Origin: Sphingobacteriaceae bacterium
GTDB taxonomy: Bacteria; Bacteroidota; Bacteroidia; Sphingobacteriales; Sphingobacteriaceae
NCBI GenBank assembly: GCA_947479815.1
Contig: CANKAT010000001.1
Span: 1 to 64,000 of the forward strand
DNA: 64,000 bases
Reading direction: 5' to 3'
Part shown: positions 8,122-17,457 of the stretch, one piece after another
Layout: each line of letters opens with the position of its first letter
Numbering within the stretch: the first letter of the stretch is position 1
The notes under the pieces: generated by a model
What the model was told of the DNA's origin: nothing
Database searches by the model: none
Seen by the model: only the letters and a program-made list of their open reading frames with translations
Translations under genes and position numbers: made by a program

Positions 8122-11100
8122 ATGGCAACAGAATCATCTAATAATTCAGAATTAAGTTTACAGGAGCAACTATTTACTGCTATCCAGAACAAATATCCTG
8201 ATGCAGAAGCGAAAAAAATCAATAAAGATAATTTCTTAGATATCTATATCCCTTCCATTAGTGCTGGCAGAGGAACTCATCTATTTTTTAACACCGTAAA
8301 AGGAGCGATAAAAATCGGTTATTATACTAGAGATGAAAGTTTCATCAATAAGGTTGTTTCTATTGCATCAAAATCTATAGAGGGGGCTAGTAATGGCTTA
8401 AGAATTACTGGCAATCCTAAATTTGATGATGTAAAAGATGCATTAAGTGCAGCTTTTGACTTTTTATCCGATATGACTAATGATAGTCCAGTCAGCACAA
8501 TTATTGAAGATAAAAAATCTATTGAGATAGAATCAATTGAAGATGTTGCAACAAAATTTCGTGATAGTTATTTGGATGAAGAAGAGCTTGCCGAGTCTAT
8601 TTCCTCATATCTAGACGATTTTAGTGAAAAAGGAAAGATAGTAGTGCTTCAAATAGAAGAAGAAGACTTGATAAAATCAACAAAGAATCATGACCTATTA
8701 TCAGGTGATTTATTCACATTGATTGGAATTGTAGGCATGAATTCATGGCAGCATTTGTCAAAACTAATTGGGAAAGAAGAATCAGACTGGGTAAATAATG
8801 AATTTGAAGATGAGGATCCAGAAGGCATTGTGCTCTTGTATTGTGATGGAAAATATGTTTATTCATTTTCTAATCCGAAAGAAGAGGTTTCAACTGAAGA
8901 CTCTGCTGACGATGATGATGAAGGCGATTTAGATGATATCTTACGCGAAATGGGATATGGTGATGATGAAGAGAATGAGACGGTTACACTAAATAAATTA
9001 ATGATTCCGCAGATTCTAGAAGAAATAAAGTCGGATAAAAAAATAACCCAAATCGATATCAGTTATTACACGAAAGAATATTCTGATTTGACGTATACGC
9101 TGAGCTTCAAGGTGCAAAAAATCGATATCGAAGTATCTCGTGTTAATTGGTTTAATGATTCTTATTGGTCAGGAAAAATCGAAAGAAAAGAGTTAATAGA
9201 AGGCTTAAAAAACTTTTTGAAAACAGAAGATTCGGCTGAATTAATTGAGAGCTATTTCCATCCAGATATAGTTGATTATGAATTTAGTGGGGCCGGGAAG
9301 TTAGAAAATGGATTAGATTATCAACTAGATACTGTGCCGGACGAATTAACAGATATCCCGGAAGATTTACAAGATGAGGATGGAGATTTGGATGTAATAG
9401 CCTTGACTAATAATCTGTTACCTGTAAAAGAAAGGCTTTCAGATTCTAATATAGGTAAAATACATAGTTATCAAATTTCATTAAATGGTACGGTTTATGA
9501 GTTAGAAGTTGAAGAATTGGGCGAAGAGTACTCTGATGAAGATGATGATGAAGAAGAATTGGATTACGAGGTAGAAGATGATGAGACTGAGGATGAGGAT
9601 GAAGGGGATGACGATGAAACAGACGATGACGATGAAACAGAAGATGACGATGAAACAGAAGATAATGAAGAGGAGGATGCCGAATCGATTACCAATAAAT
9701 ACCCAGTCAACGATTACAGTGATTTAGAAAAGCTAAAAAAAATCATTAAAGAAGATGTAGACCAAATTCGATTTGCTGATAATTCATTATTGAAAATAGA
9801 ATCGAATTTAAAGGCCTTGATTTTAGTTAATGTAGACATATTTCCGCTCTTACCCGAAAATTGTACTGCCTCTAAAAGTATCAGACATTTTGCGGTTGAA
9901 AATGGATATTATGACTCAGAATTTTTAGAAGATATTGACTTGAATGATACAACTATTTTATATAAAATCATCAATAATAATTCTAACTATTACACAGATT
10001 TACCTGATCAATATAAAGATAGAGAACTAACAAAAATTGCAATCAAGAATCAAGCAGCTGATATTACTTTTGATGATTTACCTGCTAGTTTGCAAACTGA
10101 TTCTACCTTTTTTAAGGAGCTGTTAACGTACCTAAACGAAAACTTAACCTATGAACCTATTTCAGGGTATTCTTATTGTGATACCTTATTAGACGGATTT
10201 AAGAAATCTTTTACTGACGATGCTGATTTTATAATTAAGAATCGCTTATTTGAATATGCGAGCAAACGGTTAACTCAGGATAAGGAATTCAATTTAAACT
10301 TTCTAAAAGCAAATCCAGAGTGGTATGATAGACTAATTGAACACAATGATTCGCTAAAGAATGATGAAGCCTTCGCTAGGCTGGCTGTTCAATTAAGTGG
10401 AGTTAATTTTTTAGAACTTACTGAGGAATTTAGTAATAACCGTGAAATTTTAAACTTAGCCGTTGAAAATTCAAAGGGGAGTTTAATGATAAACCAAATT
10501 TCTGAAGACCTGCTTTATGATGATGATGGAAATGTTGATGTAGATTTACTCTTAAAACTGGTCAAGTCTAATCACTTTAATATCAGCAAAGTTCCTGATG
10601 CAATTATGCTAAATAGCGCAGTTGCATCTCAACTTATTTTAGCTGCCAGTTCCAAGAATAATGTATTATACTATGCTCCTGAATTCCTAAGAACAGATAA
10701 AGAGTTCATCACTAAATTAACTAGTGAAAATATTTTTACCATTGCATTTGCTGATAAATCGATATTAGCAGATCGGGAGTTTATGCAGGGCATTGTTGCA
10801 AAGATGCCTGTGTTAATTAAGTTCTGTTCTGCGGAGTTAAAAGCTGATAAACTTTTTGTAAAAGAGGCTGTCAATTTAAACGGTTTAGTTATTCGTTATA
10901 TTGATGAAAAGTTATTAACTGATCCAGAAATTTACTGGGCCGCGCTGCGTCAAAATCCAGAATCATATAAAATTCTACCTTCAGAAATATACACTGATAA
11001 AGCAATTTTAGATTATATTTCCAAAATCAATGGGGGTATTTTAACCGCATTTAGCACATCACTTCATCACAAACTAATTAAATTTAATTGTATTTTAAAT

Positions 11101-13527
11101 TCAGCTGATGGCTCATATCCTGAAGAATTAACAGTTTTTAAGACCTTAGGAGATAAGCCAAGTAAGAATGAAATTTTGGAAGTGATTAAAATTGATCCTA
11201 CCCAGATTGTATTCCTATCCGAAGAGTTCTTTGTGAATAACAAAGATTTATTAGGATCAATTTTAGAAATTACTTCTTATCCACTGAAATTTAAATCTTG
11301 TAGAAAGGCATTAGGTGAGCAAGAGCTTAAAAAACAATTAAAAACTCACTCTTGGGCTTTAAAATACATTGAAGCAGATGAATCATTATCCAATGAATTC
11401 TTAAAAGAATTATTGTCAATTAATGGAAATCTTCTTCAGTTCCTAACGCAGGAGCAAAGAAAAGATAATTCTTTTGTTGAAATTGCCTTAAAACGCAATC
11501 CTGAAGCTTGTCATTTTGTAGCTGAAGAATTCGATTGGAAAACGCAGGAAGCTAAGGCTATTGCCAAACAAATACTATCAGTTGACCCACTTTTATTTAC
11601 TTATTTTATAGAGAAAGATCCAGCTCCAATTGATGAATTTTTTGACCATGCCTATTTTCTTGATTCGTATGTTTTAGAGCTGATGGACCATTCTTACTTC
11701 GAAGAAGAATGGTATTTCATTTCCGATTCAAATGGATCATACCCACTAATAGAAGACCAATTGATCAGTGGATTAAATCAGAATCATAAGGTTTACTATT
11801 ATGACCCTATTAGTAATACAAGCAAAAATGTTTGCTTAGCCATTGAGAGTGGATTAAATTTTACTTGGGATGAATTATTTACAAATTGGGAATATAATTT
11901 ACAAATAATAGAAAAAGCGTTCGAGTATTTCCCAGACGAGGAAACGTATGAAGCCTTAAAGAAAAAATTGGGTAAAAAATTCAATGAGAACGACTATGTT
12001 AATGCTAAAGTAATAGCTAGGGGATCAGAATTATATCCTCTTATTTCTGAAGGTTTAAAGCAAAACCATGATCTAGCACATGCCTATCTAAAATCGGAGG
12101 GGATGGCCGATCAATTATCTAAATTTGAATGCCTACCAAATTCATTCAAAAAAGACAATAATTTTTTACAAAGTCTTTTAGGCTTGAAAATTGATTTTGA
12201 ATTTGAAATATTAGACGGATTTTTTGACCCTAGCATTCTGTATACTGAATCATTTTTAATTCCTTACCTGAAATTAAATTTTGATCAGTATCCTAATTTG
12301 CCAGAAAAGCTACAAAAAAACAGAAGTCTGGCACTTCAATATGGTATAAATAACAATGAAACGTCTTATTGGGGATTAACAGACCTAGCTTTGCCAGTAG
12401 AAATAAGTCAAGATAAAGAGCTTATTTTAGAAATTGCAAAAGGAAATAAGTCTAGAAATATAAAATTTGATGATGCTTTACTCAATGATTCTGATTTCCT
12501 ATTAAAATTAATTGAGTTTCAACCACAATTAGTGCAATCGCTGGAGGAAGATAATCGCAATCTAACTTCATTAATGAAGTTATTACAAAAGAACATTGAT
12601 ATATTTGATCATCTGGAATTAGAAGAGAAGTTTATACCTGAAATCTTTAATTTCATGGTTGCTCATGATCCTACAAAAATACGGAATATAACTTGGTCTT
12701 ACACTTTAAGTGATTCATTAGTCGAGATCACAAAAAAGTTAAACATACTTAACTATGTTAATTTATTTGAAGACACCGATTTTGGCGATACCCTGTCAAC
12801 TCACTATACTATTGAAAGTTTACTATTAAATAAGCAAGTCGACAGCAGCAAAAACAAAGTAGGAACTCAATTCTATTTTGATGAGCCGGGTACCATTACT
12901 CTTGGATATGATAGAAATTGTTACTTGAGTGAGGATGTTGCGGGTGAAATTTCTGATGAGATAATGCTTGAATTTTTAGAGAGTGATGATAGTTGGTCAG
13001 ATTATATCTATGGTAATTCTTGGTATGACTGTAGTGATATTTTTCATACCTATGGCATGGGTGAGCCCGCCACTGATATGCAATTGCCTAATGGAAAAAT
13101 TTTACCTATAGCTTTAAACTATGAACGACCTGAAATAGATAATCTTTTAGAATGCTTTAATATGTCAAGCAAAGGTAGTTTTGTACACATCGCTGTTTCA
13201 GATGAAAAAGCCTATGGTTGGGGCCAATGGAAAAGTTATACTTTAGAAGTTAAGCCTGGTATATTTGATATTGATAATATATCGGTAGAGATTGAGTCAG
13301 GTATTGTTTCTTCATATTCGTATAATTATCCTAATGGTGACGATGACCAATTTGAAGAAAATGAAGATTACAACACCACCGGCCAAGGATTTACCTCCAC
13401 CTTATATTTTAACAATGGTAAGCAGATGATTGATGTTGATGATATCAAAGATTTGCTAGAAGAAAACGAAATTGAGACTACGGATATGGAAGCAATTAAA
13501 GAATTTTTATTGCAGCATTATGATTGA
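8122..13527 (+). CDS. giant acidic protein with DUF4116-like repeats, 1801 aa
   Basis: No signal peptide or membrane segment is visible, so a cytoplasmic location is likely. Two acidic low-complexity blocks occur, near residues 255-280 (SADDDDEGDLDDI) and 463-520 (runs of D/E with ETEDDDETED). From about 560 to 1500 the sequence consists of many degenerate helical units of 25-45 residues of the type 'LknD..f...av..np..l..l...l', e.g. LRTDKEFITKL and LLTDPEIYWAALRQNPESYK, which resemble DUF4116 repeats. The last 250 residues are different: beta-rich with many Asp and aromatic residues. The function is unknown; a repeat scaffold for protein-protein contacts is a guess. The next small ORF overlaps its 3' end by 8 bases, indicating translational coupling. 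Base composition is clearly more AT-rich than the metabolic genes further right. Confidence 0.75.
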   Translation: MATESSNNSELSLQEQLFTAIQNKYPDAEAKKINKDNFLDIYIPSISAGRGTHLFFNTVKGAIKIGYYTRDESFINKVVSIASKSIEGASNGLRITGNPKFDDVKDALSAAFDFLSDMTNDSPVSTIIEDKKSIEIESIEDVATKFRDSYLDEEELAESISSYLDDFSEKGKIVVLQIEEEDLIKSTKNHDLLSGDLFTLIGIVGMNSWQHLSKLIGKEESDWVNNEFEDEDPEGIVLLYCDGKYVYSFSNPKEEVSTEDSADDDDEGDLDDILREMGYGDDEENETVTLNKLMIPQILEEIKSDKKITQIDISYYTKEYSDLTYTLSFKVQKIDIEVSRVNWFNDSYWSGKIERKELIEGLKNFLKTEDSAELIESYFHPDIVDYEFSGAGKLENGLDYQLDTVPDELTDIPEDLQDEDGDLDVIALTNNLLPVKERLSDSNIGKIHSYQISLNGTVYELEVEELGEEYSDEDDDEEELDYEVEDDETEDEDEGDDDETDDDDETEDDDETEDNEEEDAESITNKYPVNDYSDLEKLKKIIKEDVDQIRFADNSLLKIESNLKALILVNVDIFPLLPENCTASKSIRHFAVENGYYDSEFLEDIDLNDTTILYKIINNNSNYYTDLPDQYKDRELTKIAIKNQAADITFDDLPASLQTDSTFFKELLTYLNENLTYEPISGYSYCDTLLDGFKKSFTDDADFIIKNRLFEYASKRLTQDKEFNLNFLKANPEWYDRLIEHNDSLKNDEAFARLAVQLSGVNFLELTEEFSNNREILNLAVENSKGSLMINQISEDLLYDDDGNVDVDLLLKLVKSNHFNISKVPDAIMLNSAVASQLILAASSKNNVLYYAPEFLRTDKEFITKLTSENIFTIAFADKSILADREFMQGIVAKMPVLIKFCSAELKADKLFVKEAVNLNGLVIRYIDEKLLTDPEIYWAALRQNPESYKILPSEIYTDKAILDYISKINGGILTAFSTSLHHKLIKFNCILNSADGSYPEELTVFKTLGDKPSKNEILEVIKIDPTQIVFLSEEFFVNNKDLLGSILEITSYPLKFKSCRKALGEQELKKQLKTHSWALKYIEADESLSNEFLKELLSINGNLLQFLTQEQRKDNSFVEIALKRNPEACHFVAEEFDWKTQEAKAIAKQILSVDPLLFTYFIEKDPAPIDEFFDHAYFLDSYVLELMDHSYFEEEWYFISDSNGSYPLIEDQLISGLNQNHKVYYYDPISNTSKNVCLAIESGLNFTWDELFTNWEYNLQIIEKAFEYFPDEETYEALKKKLGKKFNENDYVNAKVIARGSELYPLISEGLKQNHDLAHAYLKSEGMADQLSKFECLPNSFKKDNNFLQSLLGLKIDFEFEILDGFFDPSILYTESFLIPYLKLNFDQYPNLPEKLQKNRSLALQYGINNNETSYWGLTDLALPVEISQDKELILEIAKGNKSRNIKFDDALLNDSDFLLKLIEFQPQLVQSLEEDNRNLTSLMKLLQKNIDIFDHLELEEKFIPEIFNFMVAHDPTKIRNITWSYTLSDSLVEITKKLNILNYVNLFEDTDFGDTLSTHYTIESLLLNKQVDSSKNKVGTQFYFDEPGTITLGYDRNCYLSEDVAGEISDEIMLEFLESDDSWSDYIYGNSWYDCSDIFHTYGMGEPATDMQLPNGKILPIALNYERPEIDNLLECFNMSSKGSFVHIAVSDEKAYGWGQWKSYTLEVKPGIFDIDNISVEIESGIVSSYSYNYPNGDDDQFEENEDYNTTGQGFTSTLYFNNGKQMIDVDDIKDLLEENEIETTDMEAIKEFLLQHYD

Positions 13528-13705
13528 TGAAAATATAACAGCACTGATTAAAGAAATTGAGGAAATCCAAGCCAAAGAGTATCAGAATTCGATTAGTGCC
13601 TGGTCAAGAAAGGTTAGGGTAAATAACTTACATGAAAAGCTAGATGCTTTGAAATATGAGGGCCCTCGACCTCCCAGAGATTGGAATCAGGTTTTTCGAA
13701 GTTAA
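13520..13705 (+). CDS. small hypothetical protein, 61 aa, coupled to the giant gene
   Basis: I place the start at ATG 13520 (MIDENITALIKEIEEIQ) rather than at the ORF-track start 13472, because the upstream residues are only a shifted reading of the giant gene's end. The resulting overlap of 8 bases with the upstream stop is typical of coupled genes. The sequence is an amphipathic helix followed by a Pro/Arg-rich tail (EGPRPPRDWNQVF). No family is recognised. Its job is probably linked to the giant protein. Confidence 0.55.
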   Translation: MIDENITALIKEIEEIQAKEYQNSISAWSRKVRVNNLHEKLDALKYEGPRPPRDWNQVFRS

Positions 13706-13840
13706 TTTTAGTGGTTTTTGCAGTTTGCGATAGTGAACTCCAGCAAAAACTTTGACTCAATTGATTAAAGAAACGGGGCAGTTATAAATGATCAACAAAT
13801 AATTGCCCTGAAAAAATTAAGTTTAATATTGAAAATTGTA

Positions 13841-13870
13841 TTTGGGCTGGCCTTAGCCAGCCAACCCAAA
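13841..13870. terminator. bidirectional hairpin between convergent genes
   Basis: The palindrome tttgggctggc-ctta-gccagccaacccaaa forms a GC-rich stem with a small bulge, flanked by A/T-rich DNA on both sides (tttatattttt to the right). It lies between the convergent 13520-13705 and 13918-16881 genes and can serve both. Confidence 0.65.
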
Positions 13871-13917
13871 TTTATATTTTTAACAAACTATAGCGAATTT
13901 ATTTTTACGCCTTTTTA

Positions 13918-16881
13918 TTAGTATCCATAAAAATCCCATCTTAAATTATACGTGTAAGAATCACAAGCCCCTCCAGAATTTGTTATTGAAACCGCTACTG
14001 GAACTAATTTAATTTCGGTTATCGTTTTTCCTTGCAAAGATCCGGAAACAGCAGACCAATTAGGATCTGTTGAAGTTTTAGGAAATCCCGTTCCACCGCC
14101 CCCAATTTGAAAATTAACATATTGATAATTGAGATTTGAAAAATACAAAACTTGGCTAGCAAAATTATTAGTATTAGCCGCAGTAAAACTCACACTAGTA
14201 GTTTGACCATTAGTAAGGTTTGCTGAGAATTCTGCCAGACTTGTACTATAATAACTGTCTGCTAAAGACAATTTAGCTGTAAGGCCTGAATTATATAAAC
14301 CCGAAGAACAATTACCTGCTCCAGCTGTTCTAGTAAAAGAAGTAAGTAAACTACTACTACCACCACTACTACTTAAAGCTCCCGAAGCAATTAGTTGTTG
14401 TTTTAATGTTGCAATTTCTGCCTTTAATAAATCAATTGCAGTGGTTACAAAGGCAGTGGTTGCTAATTGTGTTGTATTGGTACCAGCAGAGGCTGTAGGT
14501 GCAGCGGGGGTTCCTGTAAATGTGGGTGATGCTAAATTAACACTTAAAGCGCCAAAAGAATCTGTAGTTAACCCAGAATTAGATCCTAATTTAACCCTTA
14601 AATCCCCAGTGTAAATATCTTTGGTTAAACCAGAATTAGATCCTACACTAATTCCTAAAGCGCCAAAAGAATCTTTGGTTAAACCAGAATTAGATGCTGT
14701 ATTAACACTTAAGGCACCCGTAGTCATATTTTTCGTTAAACCAGAATTATAGTCTAAATTAACACCTAAAGCACCAGAATTATCTGTAGTTAACCCAGAA
14801 TTAGATCCTGTAAATACTCTTAAAGTCCCCACAACATCTGCCGTTAAACCAGTTCCTACTCTTATTCCTCCTAATGTCATTGAACTTGCTGTTGGTAAAG
14901 TATACGTGCTACCACCACCACTAGAAGGTGTTGTCCAGGTTGGAATTCCGTTTCCATTAGCAGTTAATACCTGACCTGCAGTTCCATCTACTTTAGGATA
15001 AGTAACCGCACCTGCTGTAATGGTACCGCTGGTTTTTACATCGGTGACACTTGTATTTCCCAATTGAATAGTATTGCTAGCGGCAACTACGGCTTGATAA
15101 CCTATTGCGGTAGCATTATTTAAATTATTAGCGAAAACATTTGACTCCGCCCCTATAGCAGTGTTATTTGATCCAGTTGTATTTGTAGTTAGTGCCGAAT
15201 TTCCAAAAGAGGTGTTCTTGCTTCCTGTAGTATTACTTGTATTAGATACAAAACCCATTGCAGTGTTGGATTCTCCATTCGTATTATTTTGCAATGCAGC
15301 AGAACCCACTGCTATATTATAATTTCCCTTATTATTTAATAAAGCATTTGTACCTACAGATGTATTAAAACCTCCTGTTAAATTAGTCTGTAAAGCTCCA
15401 GTCCCTACTGCAGTATTATATCCTCCTGTCGTATTTGAACTTAGCGCATCACTACCTGCAGCTGTATTCGTTGAAACATTACCAGCGCCCTTACCCACTT
15501 TAATACCATTTACCGTTAAATCATACGCTCCTAAATTAACTGCAGAAGTTGCACCAGTATAAGGTACACCACTACCAGATGCTGCAGCCGTTCCATAAGT
15601 AATTTCTTTTGTAGCAGAATCATAAAATAGTGAATTGGATGCGGAAGCATTTCTGATAGGAGCTACATAAAATCCAGTTGTTGATGGATTTAGTGAAGCT
15701 CCCGTTGCGTTCAAGGCGATGCTATTTGCGGCTTGCACATTACCCGCAAACGATCCTACGGCAACCGAATAAGCGCCTTGCCCATTTTGGCCAGCTGCAA
15801 AACCTAAAGCTACGGCCTGTGTACCCTGATTACTCTGTGCCGCATTTGAACCAATAGCAACAGATGCATTGCCTTGATTATTATATCCAGCAACGTAACC
15901 CACGGCAACGGAGCTGCTACCTTGATTAGTTGCCCCTGCTCCTCCTCCTACGCCCACCGTAGATCCGCCTTGATTTGTTTTACCTGCTTGATCTCCAATA
16001 GCAACACTAGGAGAATTGAAACCTAATAAAGATTTAATACCTACCACACTAGTTGTACCAGTTCCTCCATTGGCAACGGGAACAACTCCCGTTATTGAGT
16101 TACTTGCAGCAGCACTTAATACGCCATCAGCATCAATACTGAGGTTAGCACCAACTTTAACACCCCCTAATTCCGAAGCACTTGCTTTGGGCATAACGTA
16201 AGCAGATGGAATATTTGGTTTATTTGCTAAATCATTGTAATTACCAGAAGTAGCAACCGTAGAAAGACTGGAGATATTTGCTTTTGATGCCAAAGCTGTT
16301 GTTACATCGGATGTATTTGCTTTTAAAGCTAAACCTGTTGTTACATCGGATGTATTTGCTTTCAAAGCTAAACCTGTTGTCACATCGGATGTATTTGCTT
16401 TTGATGCCAAAGCTGTTGTCATATTGGATGTATTTGCTTTTAAAGCTAAACCTGGCACGGTAGGAGCAGCAGCTGTTCCACCAAGATCTCCAGCTAATTG
16501 GATTTTTCCTTTTGTGTTAGCATCGGCATCCGCAATTGTTGCGGCGGCTATTTTATCGTCAACATAGGTCTTAGCGCTTGCTAATTTATTGTCTAAATCC
16601 GTTTGGTCAACAATCAATTTCCATACCGTATTGGTATAATAATAAAAGCCAATAGGTGCCGTGGTTTGATACACTAATAAGCCTTCGGCAGGACTCACTA
16701 TCGCGTCTTTTTGGGTAGCAGTTAATCTTGGAATTAAGATTCCTTTATTATTTCCTATTGAAGTAACTTCTAAAGCTGCAGAAGGAGCAGGAGTTTTGGT
16801 TCCAATACCAATTTGTGCAAATGTTGGTACTGAACCCAGCAAAAGTAAAATACTAAATAGCAAGTAAAAATTAGACTTCAT
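13918..16881 (-). CDS. repeat-built surface/adhesin-like protein, 987 aa
   Basis: A Sec signal peptide (MKSNFYLLFSILLLLGSVPTFAQ) precedes the motif IGIGTKTPAPSAALEV..GILIPRLT, common at the head of large Bacteroidota repeat proteins. Then come a coiled-coil-like block of 13-residue units (KANTSDVTTGLAL, about 150-210), YadA-head-like turns (SVAVGYVAGYNNQGNASVAIG, about 290-380; NTAVGTGALQTNLTGG, about 470-590), and five units of the type SNSGLTKDSFGALGISVG (about 700-800). The C-terminus is a beta-rich domain of about 150 residues with four Cys or so. No S74 peptidase chaperone and no T9SS sorting domain are seen. It is probably a fibrous, possibly trimeric, exported protein involved in adhesion, but that is inferred from architecture. 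It stands alone, convergent with the gene to its left. Confidence 0.75.
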   Translation of the reverse strand: MKSNFYLLFSILLLLGSVPTFAQIGIGTKTPAPSAALEVTSIGNNKGILIPRLTATQKDAIVSPAEGLLVYQTTAPIGFYYYTNTVWKLIVDQTDLDNKLASAKTYVDDKIAAATIADADANTKGKIQLAGDLGGTAAAPTVPGLALKANTSNMTTALASKANTSDVTTGLALKANTSDVTTGLALKANTSDVTTALASKANISSLSTVATSGNYNDLANKPNIPSAYVMPKASASELGGVKVGANLSIDADGVLSAAASNSITGVVPVANGGTGTTSVVGIKSLLGFNSPSVAIGDQAGKTNQGGSTVGVGGGAGATNQGSSSVAVGYVAGYNNQGNASVAIGSNAAQSNQGTQAVALGFAAGQNGQGAYSVAVGSFAGNVQAANSIALNATGASLNPSTTGFYVAPIRNASASNSLFYDSATKEITYGTAAASGSGVPYTGATSAVNLGAYDLTVNGIKVGKGAGNVSTNTAAGSDALSSNTTGGYNTAVGTGALQTNLTGGFNTSVGTNALLNNKGNYNIAVGSAALQNNTNGESNTAMGFVSNTSNTTGSKNTSFGNSALTTNTTGSNNTAIGAESNVFANNLNNATAIGYQAVVAASNTIQLGNTSVTDVKTSGTITAGAVTYPKVDGTAGQVLTANGNGIPTWTTPSSGGGSTYTLPTASSMTLGGIRVGTGLTADVVGTLRVFTGSNSGLTTDNSGALGVNLDYNSGLTKNMTTGALSVNTASNSGLTKDSFGALGISVGSNSGLTKDIYTGDLRVKLGSNSGLTTDSFGALSVNLASPTFTGTPAAPTASAGTNTTQLATTAFVTTAIDLLKAEIATLKQQLIASGALSSSGGSSSLLTSFTRTAGAGNCSSGLYNSGLTAKLSLADSYYSTSLAEFSANLTNGQTTSVSFTAANTNNFASQVLYFSNLNYQYVNFQIGGGGTGFPKTSTDPNWSAVSGSLQGKTITEIKLVPVAVSITNSGGACDSYTYNLRWDFYGY
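16265..16465. repeat. 39-bp coding tandem repeats
   Basis: Units of about 39 bp containing gttgttacatcggatgtat and gctttt(a/g)aagct recur five times, encoding KANTSDVTTGLAL-like 13-residue blocks in the surface protein. Near-identity at the DNA level would let the number of units change by slippage or recombination. Confidence 0.75.
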
Positions 16882-17167
16882 AGAATTAATTGATAAGGTT
16901 CAAAATGAGGTTTTTTATAATTAGAAAATAAACTAGAGGGGCTACTTTCTCAATTATTTATGATTAAAATGTATTCCCATGAAGTAAACATATGGAGTAT
17001 AAATTCTCAACAGAAAGAAAGGAACACTAAATATGTCTTATAATTTGGTTGTGAGACAACAAAAGACTTACTAATAGATTTTTTTAAACATTGGAGAAAT
17101 AATCGAAGAAAAAAGAAGACTCAACACGAGGTAATTTTGATACTGCCAATATCACCTACAGAATAAG

Positions 17168-17339
17168 CGTCATTTCGAACACCTATTTTTTTTCAATTGA
17201 ACTGGAGTATTGAAAGGTGGAGAAATCTGATCACTAAGGAGGCTTTGTTTTCAACTGAAATCAGCATTAACCACAACAGATTTTTCCACGCTTAAACTAT
17301 GCATACCCTAAAACTATTCGTCGCGTGTTCGAAATGACG
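17168..17339. repeat. MITE-like palindromic element, copy B (172 bp)
   Basis: Perfect 15-bp terminal inverted repeats (cgtcatttcgaacac ... gtgttcgaaatgacg) bound a unit about 80% identical to copy A at 7398-7567. It sits in the 576-bp gap between the divergent surface-protein and FAD-oxidoreductase genes; I see nothing else definite in that gap. Confidence 0.85.
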
Positions 17340-17457
17340 GTTTGATTTGATTGGATTGAATAGTTAATCTATGCTTGCTGAAAACACCAAGCACAGGCAA
17401 AAATCCAAATATTTCATTATTTTTATTTCCAGGATTAAAAAATAACCTCATTCACCC

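Noticed and set aside
16278-16463. Plus-strand Leu-rich ORF
   Set aside because: It is the antisense of the 39-bp repeats in the surface protein.
13918-16881. Phage tail fibre, hence prophage
   Set aside because: Tail-fibre-like repeats are present, but there is a Sec signal peptide and no other phage gene nearby, so it is an exported host protein.
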